Assembly (NCBI GenBank): GCA_020061705.1 | Contig: JAGUXT010000011.1 | Location: 1-40,207 of the forward strand | Origin: Halothiobacillus sp. | GTDB lineage: Bacteria; Pseudomonadota; Gammaproteobacteria; Halothiobacillales; Halothiobacillaceae | Length of the DNA stretch: 40,207 bases | Direction of reading: 5' to 3' | In this document: in pieces, positions 34,548 to 40,207 of the stretch | Numbering within the stretch: the stretch's first letter is position 1 | Layout: every line of letters begins with the position of its first letter | Translations under genes and position numbers: made by a program | Notes under the pieces: generated by a model | The model's database searches: none | What the model was told of the DNA's origin: nothing | What the model saw: only the letters and a program-made list of their open reading frames with translations

Positions 34548-35822
34548 TTACTTCGACAAGCGCGCAATACCAATCGCTTTCATGATGTACTTTTCATAAA
34601 TCGGCTCTGAGCTACCGGATTTCATCTTGCGGATGAAATATTTCTCGAAGGCGATCTTGGCAAGGTGTACCCACTTGCCCTTGGCGAACCAGTTGACGTT
34701 GCGTGGCGGAATTTGCGGCAGGGCGATAAACGCCGCGCCACGGTCGCCCATGTCGGCGAGGCAGATGGCTTGCCATGTGCCTTTGTGGGTGGGCTCTTCG
34801 CCCTTAATCTCTTGTTCGATGTTATGAATGATCGCCGTGACCATGGATTCGATCATGTAGCCGGTTTTGGGTGTACCCACGGGAACGGGGCAGGCTTCGA
34901 CCGGCGGGATGGCGACGCATACGCCAGCGGAGTAGATGCTGGGGTATTTTGGGTTGCGTTGCTTGTCGTCGATCAGCACAAAACCACCTGGGTTGACCAT
35001 GCCTTCAACGGCTGCGACGGCGTCCACGCCACGGAAGGGTGGCAACATCATGGAGTGGTTGAAGGGCAGTTCGTGGGTTTTGACAATGTTGCCCTGCATG
35101 TCGAGCTCTTCGACAAACATTTTGCCCGCTTCAACCTTGGTGGTGCGTGCGTTGCAAATCCATTTGATGTCGTGCATGCGCAGTTCGGATTCGAGCATGC
35201 CTTTCGAGTCGCCGACGCCACCCAACCCGAGGTGGCCGATGTAGGGTTCAGCAGTGACATAAGTGATAGGCACCTGGTCACGGATTTTTTTCTTGCGAAG
35301 GGCAGAGTCAAGAATAAAGACATATTCGTAGGCCGGGCCGTAGCAGCTTGCGCCGGGGAACGCACCAACTATCACCGGGCCTGGATTGTCACAGAGCTTG
35401 AGGTAGTCGGCATAGGCCAATTCAGCGTGATCGACGGTACACACGGAATGGGTGTGGCCGCCATGCGGGCCAGCGCCGGGAATAGCCGCGAAGTTGAGCT
35501 TAGGGCCGGTGGTGATGATGAGGTAGTCGTAGCTTACGCTTTTGCCGTTATCAAGATGTACGGTTTTGGCTTCAGGGTCGAGCTTGGTCACACTGGCATG
35601 AATGAAGTCGATGCCCTTGCGCTTGAGGTAGGGCTCGATGGGAAAGGTAATTTCATCACGAGTACGCCAGCCCACGGCAACCCAAGGGTTGGAGGGGGTG
35701 AACTGGAAGTAGTCTGTGGCGTTGATCGCGGTGATTTGATGTGATTTGCCGAGCAATTCGCGTGCTTCATACGCTGCGGGCATGCCGCCGATTCCTGCGC
35801 CCATGATGACGATGTGTGCCAT
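34548..35822 (-). CDS. sqr: Sulfide:quinone oxidoreductase (Acidithiobacillus-type)
   Basis: FAD enzyme on the periplasmic face of the membrane that oxidises sulfide to polysulfide/S0 and passes electrons to quinone. The 424 residues begin MAHIVIMGAGIGGMPAAYEA (FAD-binding glycines). Three redox cysteines are present, Cys128 (SVCTVDH), Cys160 (GASCYGPAYEY) and Cys354 (QAICLADMGDRGAAF), matching 128, 160 and 356 of the A. ferrooxidans enzyme. The C-terminus (VHLAKIAFEKYFIRKMKSG) is the membrane-binding amphipathic end. ATG 35822 is chosen because GAGG lies 7 bp upstream; the open frame runs to 35855. The gene stands alone, convergent to truD. Confidence 0.94.
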   Translation of the reverse strand: MAHIVIMGAGIGGMPAAYEARELLGKSHQITAINATDYFQFTPSNPWVAVGWRTRDEITFPIEPYLKRKGIDFIHASVTKLDPEAKTVHLDNGKSVSYDYLIITTGPKLNFAAIPGAGPHGGHTHSVCTVDHAELAYADYLKLCDNPGPVIVGAFPGASCYGPAYEYVFILDSALRKKKIRDQVPITYVTAEPYIGHLGLGGVGDSKGMLESELRMHDIKWICNARTTKVEAGKMFVEELDMQGNIVKTHELPFNHSMMLPPFRGVDAVAAVEGMVNPGGFVLIDDKQRNPKYPSIYSAGVCVAIPPVEACPVPVGTPKTGYMIESMVTAIIHNIEQEIKGEEPTHKGTWQAICLADMGDRGAAFIALPQIPPRNVNWFAKGKWVHLAKIAFEKYFIRKMKSGSSEPIYEKYIMKAIGIARLSK

Positions 35823-35938
35823 GTGTATGCCTCTGCCGTTTAAGTCTTGAATCACGCACCCAGGCAGACCATGAAGAGAGCTTGGCGCGTGTGGGGAAGT
35901 CTGAACCCGGCAAACTTTAGCATGTGCGGCTAGCGTAA

Positions 35939-35990
35939 ACTCATTGGACTGTCTTATGTTGCATGAGTGTCACTTATGAAATCCATGAGT
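35939..35990. promoter_or_regulatory. Three ATGAGT half-sites upstream of sqr
   Basis: ACTCAT at 35939-35944 faces ATGAGT at 35963-35968, and a second ATGAGT lies at 35985-35990. The steps are 24 and 22 bp, about two helical turns each. They lie 117-168 bp before the sqr start in the 203-bp gap to aat. Possible regulator sites; no known operator was recognised. Confidence 0.25.
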
Positions 35991-36025
35991 CGCAGTAATT
36001 TACTAGGGAATGGCGGTGTGCTGGT

Positions 36026-36682
36026 TCAATACGCGTGGCGACTGAGCAGGGAGAGAAATTGTTCACGGGGTATGGGTTTGGCGCCAAGGCTCAGCAGATG
36101 ATCGGTGGAAAATTGACAATCAATTACTGCAGGCGTTGAGCCTAAGACACCTTGGCACAAGGCAACGAGGGCGGCTTTGGATGCATCAGAAACACGGGTA
36201 AACATGGATTCACCAAAGAATACGCGCCCAATTTTGACGCCGTACAATCCGCCAACAAGGTCGTTGTTGCGCCAGCTTTCGATGCTGTAGGCGTAGCCCA
36301 TGCTGTGGAGACGCAGGTAGGCATGTTGCATGTCTGGGGTAATCCATGTGCCAGATTGATGCGCGCGCGGTGCGGCGCAGGCGTTGAGCACACCTTGAAA
36401 GTCTCGGTTAACGTGGATCTCGAACGGGCGGTTTTTTAGGGTCTTGCGCAAGCTGCGATGGATGATGATTTCATCGGGGAAGAGCACGGTGCGCGGGTCG
36501 GGTGACCACCACAGGATAGGGTCTCCGGGGGAAAACCATGGGAAAATGCCGTGTCGATATGCATTAAGCAGGCGCGCGGGTGATAGATCTCCTCCGACTG
36601 CAAGTAGACCATTCGGATCGGTTAGGGCAGAGCGCGGGTCGGGGAAGTTGTTGTCGAGTGGGTCGAGTTGATACAGAGGCAC
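36026..36682 (-). CDS. aat: Leucyl/phenylalanyl-tRNA--protein transferase
   Basis: Adds Leu or Phe to proteins with N-terminal Arg or Lys, marking them for ClpAP by the N-degron route. The 218 residues show the family motifs FPDPRSALTDPNGLLAVGG near 14, YRHGIFPWFSPGDPILWWSPDPR near 42 and VIDCQFSTDHLLSLGA near 182. The start is GTG at 36682. It follows yhbY by 23 bp on the same strand. Confidence 0.95.
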   Translation of the reverse strand: MPLYQLDPLDNNFPDPRSALTDPNGLLAVGGDLSPARLLNAYRHGIFPWFSPGDPILWWSPDPRTVLFPDEIIIHRSLRKTLKNRPFEIHVNRDFQGVLNACAAPRAHQSGTWITPDMQHAYLRLHSMGYAYSIESWRNNDLVGGLYGVKIGRVFFGESMFTRVSDASKAALVALCQGVLGSTPAVIDCQFSTDHLLSLGAKPIPREQFLSLLSRHAY

Positions 36683-36705
36683 GACCGTGACCGCGAAACT
36701 AAACG

Positions 36706-37002
36706 TTAGTGCGGCAAGCTGATTTGTGAGTCTTGTGCGCGCTTGCGGAAGAGTACAGCCATGTGACCAATGGCTTGCACAAGCTCAGCGTTACACGTCT
36801 CACAAATGGTTTGGATAATCGCGCGTTTTTCGTCGCGATCCATACCGGGAATGCGTACTTTGATGAGCTCGTGATGTGCAATAGCCTGCTCAATTTCAGC
36901 CAAAACGGCCTCAGTCAGCCCGTGTTGACCCAGCAAAACCACAGGTTTGATGTTGTGTGCGAGACTGCGCAGATGGCGCATTTGATTGGCTTTGAGGGGC
37001 AT
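36706..37002 (-). CDS. yhbY: YhbY-type RNA-binding protein (CRM domain)
   Basis: 98-residue single CRM-domain protein that associates with pre-50S ribosomes. It begins LKANQMRHLRSLAHNIKPVV and has the GxxG-type loop LGQHGLTEAVL near 22, then HELIKVRIPG near 47. It reads VLFRKRA near the end, as in the family. It is followed by aat in the same direction. Confidence 0.92.
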   Translation of the reverse strand: MPLKANQMRHLRSLAHNIKPVVLLGQHGLTEAVLAEIEQAIAHHELIKVRIPGMDRDEKRAIIQTICETCNAELVQAIGHMAVLFRKRAQDSQISLPH

Positions 37003-37054
37003 GGCAGGGTCAATCCGTAAAATAATGTTCGCGAGTTTAGCACGCGGCTCGCGC

Positions 37055-38032
37055 TTATTGCGGCTGGGTCGCGCTGGGCTTGGTGCTCAACGCATGATGT
37101 GCGGCGCCAAAAAGGGTCATTTGCACGCCAAAAATCATGGCCGCGAACATTAGATGCAAAGGCTGTAAAAATGCCGGAAAGCCCAGCAAAGCTAAACCAA
37201 GCCCGAACATAAGCTCAACGACCACCAAGGCCATCATGGCGCGGGCGAGATTTTGGCTGAGTGCATTATCTGCAAGTCGCACAACGCGCATGCCAAGCCA
37301 AAGGTTATACGCCACCACAAGCATGGCACCGAGAATATGGATGGTCAGTGGTGCGCCTACTTGTGCCACCCATGTTGCGCGCTCGGCGTAGTTCAAGCCG
37401 ATAGAGATGATGTCGATGCGTTCGCGCACTTGAACACCAAGTGCAATTTGCACGATGCTCAATATCATGCCTAAAATCAGCCATATGCGTGTGGCTTGGG
37501 CACCCTTGACACTCATGGTCAGCGATTCACGTGTGGCATGACTAATGGCGAGAATCAGGCTGGCAACCACGAGTAACGAGGCCATCATATGCGTGGTGAT
37601 GAGCACGGGATGCAGATTGCTGTCGACTACGACTTTGCCCAGCCAGCCGTTGAAACCAACCAGCAAAAACGCACTCAATGCGTACCAAAATACCGGTTTC
37701 ATTTCACGGCGCACGCGCCAAGCCGTCCACAATGTCCAGATGGACAAGAATCCAATAGTGACTCCCGTTAAGCGGTTGAAGAACTCTGTCCATGTTTTGA
37801 ACGCGTTGAACTCAACGTTGGCATAGCCGCGGTCACGGTAAATTTCCTGGTAGTTGCTGGGGAGTTGCGAAATATCCGTGGGCGGGATGAGTTGGCCAAA
37901 ACAGGTCGGCCAATCCGGGCAGCCCATACCCGCGCCCGTGGCCCGCACGGTACTGCCTACAGCGATAAGAATAAAAACCGCTGCCACGGTAATCAACGCG
38001 GCAGTAATAAAGTGACGTTGGGCTTTAGACAT
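37055..38032 (-). CDS. ctaA: Haem A synthase (COX15/CtaA family)
   Basis: Membrane enzyme that oxidises the C8 methyl of haem O to give haem A for aa3-type oxidase. The 325-residue protein has about eight hydrophobic segments. The GSTVRATGAGMGCPDWPTCFG stretch near 25, with two cysteines, is the COX15 signature; FNRLTGVTIGF, LHPVLITTHMMAS and LTIHILGAMLV carry the haem-ligand histidines. ATG 38032 is chosen because it directly precedes the first membrane segment. It overlaps the stop of the PepSY gene, so translation is probably coupled. Confidence 0.92.
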   Translation of the reverse strand: MSKAQRHFITAALITVAAVFILIAVGSTVRATGAGMGCPDWPTCFGQLIPPTDISQLPSNYQEIYRDRGYANVEFNAFKTWTEFFNRLTGVTIGFLSIWTLWTAWRVRREMKPVFWYALSAFLLVGFNGWLGKVVVDSNLHPVLITTHMMASLLVVASLILAISHATRESLTMSVKGAQATRIWLILGMILSIVQIALGVQVRERIDIISIGLNYAERATWVAQVGAPLTIHILGAMLVVAYNLWLGMRVVRLADNALSQNLARAMMALVVVELMFGLGLALLGFPAFLQPLHLMFAAMIFGVQMTLFGAAHHALSTKPSATQPQ

Positions 38033-38783
38033 GGTGATTTTCTGCCTTGGTATGTAAAGCATTCGGATTCTTGCGGGCGCGATAGCTTGCAATGCCACCG
38101 TAAACAAGTAAAGGCACGGCCAAACTCGCCAATACCCATAAAACGCGTCCAGGCATGCCGAACAACTCGCCTGTGTGGAGTTGGTGTAACCATGTACTAG
38201 GGCTATCTGAAAATGCGATAAGCAAGGAGGTTGTGGAGATGACAAGTAACACGGGTGCTGCGGTCATACCGAGAAGCGGGTGCAGGCGGGCGCTGAGGCT
38301 TTGCTGGTAGCTTTGACGGCGCAGCAGCAAACCACTCAGGGTGGTGAGGAGTAGGCCTAAAGCGCCTAAACGCGTGATCCACGAGCCGACGTCGCCCAGC
38401 ACCAGTGTGGTGTGAAAGCGATGCACCTGCGCATAAAAACTATCCGCAGCAAGTCGGCTGCCGCGAATCTCAGCGGTTTGGGTGTGAATAAACACTTCGT
38501 ATTTGTTCTTTTGCACGTCTTGCATGATGAAGATCGTGCTGTCGAACGCTGTTTTTGCCGGAAGAGTCTCGACAATCTTCAGATCGGGAAATTGTTTCTG
38601 TGCGACCGATTCAAGGACTTCAATTCTTTGTACGGGGGCGGAAGAAAAGGGTGCGGAGAGAAGATCGACGTTAATGATGCGATCCGATTCGCGCGCAAAA
38701 CCCAGCAAAGCGCCGCTGAGGCTTGCCAGCACCAAAGGCAGCGCAAATACAAGAGCTAGAGCGGCGTGAAGCGAACGGATCAC
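38025..38783 (-). CDS. PepSY-associated membrane protein in the haem A cluster
   Basis: A 252-residue protein with a first membrane segment (SLHAALALVFALPLVLASLSG), a periplasmic PepSY-like domain (about 35-110), the motif FYAQVHRFHTTLVLGDVGSWITRLGALGLL typical of PepSY-TM proteins, and two to three further membrane helices. Such proteins are often found with iron or haem genes, with reductase-like roles suggested. The start is uncertain: GTG 38783 gives a clean membrane N-terminus 7 bp after ctaB, while the frame runs to TTG 38825 inside ctaB. Its stop overlaps the ctaA start. Lying between ctaB and ctaA, it probably helps haem A or oxidase assembly. Confidence 0.8.
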   Translation of the reverse strand: MIRSLHAALALVFALPLVLASLSGALLGFARESDRIINVDLLSAPFSSAPVQRIEVLESVAQKQFPDLKIVETLPAKTAFDSTIFIMQDVQKNKYEVFIHTQTAEIRGSRLAADSFYAQVHRFHTTLVLGDVGSWITRLGALGLLLTTLSGLLLRRQSYQQSLSARLHPLLGMTAAPVLLVISTTSLLIAFSDSPSTWLHQLHTGELFGMPGRVLWVLASLAVPLLVYGGIASYRARKNPNALHTKAENHHV

Positions 38784-38790
38784 GAACGTA

Positions 38791-39711
38791 TCAACGCAGG
38801 TAATGGTCGGCAAGCAAGGCAGCAAAAATAAGCATTAAATAAAGAATGGAATAACCAAAGGTCGGCATGGCCATTTTACTTTCACCGGCATTTTCAGGCT
38901 CACGATAAAGCTTCCACGCATACATCAAAAACACCGCGCCCAAAGCAGAAGCTGCGCCGAGATAGAGCAGTCCGCTCATACCAATCGTTGTGGGAAGCAG
39001 GCTCACCGCAACCATCACCATGGTGTAGATCAGAATTTGATATTTGGTGTGATGAATGCCCTTGACCACAGGCATCATGGGAATGCCCGCGTTGCGATAA
39101 TCTTCCACGCGACGGATCGCCAATGGCCAGAAGTGCGGCGGTGTCCACACAAAAATAATCAGAAATAACACCAACCCTTCAACCGTGACCTGCCCTGTCA
39201 TGGCGGTCCAGCCGAGCAGCGGCGGTGCAGCACCGGCGGCACCGCCCCAAACAATGTTCTGTGGCGTGCTGTGCTTGAGATAAACCGTGTAAATTACTGC
39301 GTAACCAATCAGGGCAAAAAAAGTCAACACAGCGGTCAACATATTGACTTGCCATACCAGGATACCCATGGAAACAGCTGCCCACGTCAAAGCGACCAAC
39401 AGAACTTCGCGTGCATTAACGCGCTGGGTGGGTAGAGGGCGGCTATGCGTGCGATCCATCAGTGTGTCATAGCGCTCATCCAGCAGATGATTGATCGCCG
39501 CGCCTGCTGCTGAGGCCAAAGCAATGCCCAGCAGGGCAAAGAACATACGCTCCCACTCCATGCTCGTTGGCCAAGCGCCCGCGGGTACCGCCAATAACAT
39601 GCCGACAAACGCCGTGAACACAATCAAAAACACGACCTTGGGCTTGGCCAGTTCGTAGATAGAACGGACTTTTTCCGTGAGTGAATGTTGTAGTGCGGTC
39701 GCTTGAATCAT
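38791..39711 (-). CDS. ctaB: Protohaem IX farnesyltransferase (haem O synthase)
   Basis: UbiA-family membrane prenyltransferase that adds farnesyl to haem B to give haem O, the substrate of CtaA. The 306 residues show about eight to nine membrane segments and the active-site motif NHLLDERYDTLMDRTHSRPLP near 75, with the Asp-rich N..D...D pattern. A second conserved loop VWTPPHFWPLAIRRVEDYR lies near 190. AGGA lies a few bases before the ATG. First gene of the ctaB-PepSY-ctaA operon, divergent from the cytochrome gene at the window end. Confidence 0.95.
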   Translation of the reverse strand: MIQATALQHSLTEKVRSIYELAKPKVVFLIVFTAFVGMLLAVPAGAWPTSMEWERMFFALLGIALASAAGAAINHLLDERYDTLMDRTHSRPLPTQRVNAREVLLVALTWAAVSMGILVWQVNMLTAVLTFFALIGYAVIYTVYLKHSTPQNIVWGGAAGAAPPLLGWTAMTGQVTVEGLVLFLIIFVWTPPHFWPLAIRRVEDYRNAGIPMMPVVKGIHHTKYQILIYTMVMVAVSLLPTTIGMSGLLYLGAASALGAVFLMYAWKLYREPENAGESKMAMPTFGYSILYLMLIFAALLADHYLR

Positions 39712-39735
39712 GTTCTATCCTCTCACGCATATACG

Positions 39736-39935
39736 CTGTGTTATTTGGCGCACTTTTTATACCCGAATAAAAAAATGTGCAAGAAATAAAAAATCCTAAT
39801 AATGACCCTATCACGTGGAAGTATAGACGAAGGCCGGATTGGTGCAGGATATCTAGGTTTTGTGTTTTTAATGTTGAGTATTTTTCTGAGTTGTATCTGG
39901 CATAAGTCGGATTTATAGTGCGTCAAATAACACAG
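39736..39935. repeat. AT-rich intergenic stretch bounded by an 18-bp inverted repeat
   Basis: CTGTGTTATTTGGCGCAC (39736-39753) and GTGCGTCAAATAACACAG (39918-39935) are complementary at 17 of 18 positions. The 164 bp between them is markedly AT-rich. No target duplication is visible outside the repeats. It fills most of the 328-bp gap between divergent ctaB and the cytochrome gene, so it should also contain both promoters, which I could not place with confidence. Confidence 0.6.
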
Positions 39936-40039
39936 GTTCATCATGTTCTATGTGGGCTTGGGTTGTGGTTTTTTTAGGGGTGTTCTGCCCCGCATGTCTG
40001 CCCCGTGAGGGTGTGTCTTCTTGAGGAGATTCAACAAAA

Positions 40040-40207
40040 ATGACCCAACGTATTCGAATGTTAGGCGTCGTATTGGCTGGTGTGATGTCGATGCCTGTGG
40101 CATTTGCCGCCCCGCAAGCCAGTGGCGAGATGATGGGCAACACCTGTGCGGGGTGTCACGGTACACATGGTCGGCTTAGTGGAGAGGCCTTTGTGCCCTT
40201 GGCGGGC
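40040..40207 (+). CDS. c-type cytochrome, probable flavocytochrome c sulfide dehydrogenase haem subunit (3' truncated)
   Basis: The first 56 residues are present and the gene runs off the window. A Sec signal peptide (residues 1-24, ending AFAA) is followed by GNTCAGCHGTHGRLSGEAFVPLAG with the haem-c motif CAGCH (36-40). The C-x-G-C-H-G-T-x-G pattern and the P-L-A-G segment soon after resemble the small FccA/SoxE-type cytochromes that partner a flavoprotein in sulfide oxidation, which fits the sqr gene 4 kb away. GAGGAG lies 11 bp before the ATG. Another class I cytochrome remains possible until the rest is seen. Confidence 0.7.
   Translation, partial: MTQRIRMLGVVLAGVMSMPVAFAAPQASGEMMGNTCAGCHGTHGRLSGEAFVPLAG

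Noticed and set aside
34665-35744. 359-residue plus-strand open frame
   Set aside because: Antisense to sqr, whose catalytic residues are all present; the frame has no motif of its own.
35823-36025. Sigma-54 promoter for sqr
   Set aside because: No GG-N10-GC element with acceptable flanks could be found upstream of sqr on the minus strand.
39977-39991. GGGG/CCCC hairpin before the last cytochrome gene as a terminator
   Set aside because: Stem is only 4 bp, and the T run precedes it on the plus strand, so it cannot act as a terminator in either direction.

Overview
The window looks like chromosomal DNA of an aerobic, sulfur-oxidising gammaproteobacterium. Gammaproteobacterial signs are the surE-pcm-yqaA-nlpD-rpoS block, the ffh-rpsP-rimM-trmD-rplS block, lpxC-dciA-secA, a RelA-type (not bifunctional Rel) alarmone synthetase, and aat. 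Sulfur metabolism is shown by a sulfide:quinone oxidoreductase that keeps the three redox cysteines of the Acidithiobacillus ferrooxidans enzyme, and by a partial c-type cytochrome of flavocytochrome-c type at the right edge. Haem A synthesis genes (ctaA, ctaB) imply an aa3-type terminal oxidase. I cannot name the genus from sequence alone. No rRNA, tRNA, CRISPR array or intact insertion sequence was seen.

Layout. 1-1845: end of an unknown gene, a dihaem cytochrome c and an orphan PhnD-like binding protein. 2089-4583: a 105-bp mobile element, the methionine-salvage genes mtnB-mtnD-mtnC, and a group II truncated haemoglobin. 4697-10839: typA, a second element copy, ffh, the rpsP-rimM-trmD-rplS operon and an O6-alkylguanine methyltransferase. 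10903-17234: htpG, lpxC, dciA, a third element copy and secA. 17235-18024: about 790 bp without genes, built of palindromes. 18025-22366: argJ, a Nudix/ThiE-like fusion, a duplicated coiled-coil protein, a membrane-anchored unknown, another palindromic repeat and an Smr protein. 22488-26321: surE, pcm, a DedA-type membrane protein, nlpD and rpoS. 26396-33413 (mostly minus strand): PhoD-type phosphatase, a hairpin array, a DUF2242 lipoprotein, ettA, a cyclic-nucleotide-binding protein and relA. 33467-40207: truD, sqr, aat, yhbY, ctaA, a PepSY membrane protein, ctaB, and the start of the cytochrome gene.

The gene content is mostly housekeeping. I found no new defence or biosynthetic system. The most notable material is non-coding. 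A small non-autonomous element (MITE-like, 86-105 bp, 16-bp terminal inverted repeats) occurs three times, each flanked by its own perfect 5-bp target duplication. All three copies have the same orientation, 10-24 bp before the start codons of mtnB, ffh and secA. A second family consists of hairpins that share the core CATGGATG or CATGAATG (or its complement) while their stems differ but stay complementary. It forms the 17.3-17.9 kb region, the 21.6 kb repeat and part of the 28.3-28.5 kb array.

Several starts were moved from the longest open frame on ribosome-binding-site or family-length grounds: mtnB (TTG), ffh, lpxC (TTG), dciA, secA, smr, sqr, ctaA and the PepSY gene. Positions and motifs were read by eye. 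No homology search was run.
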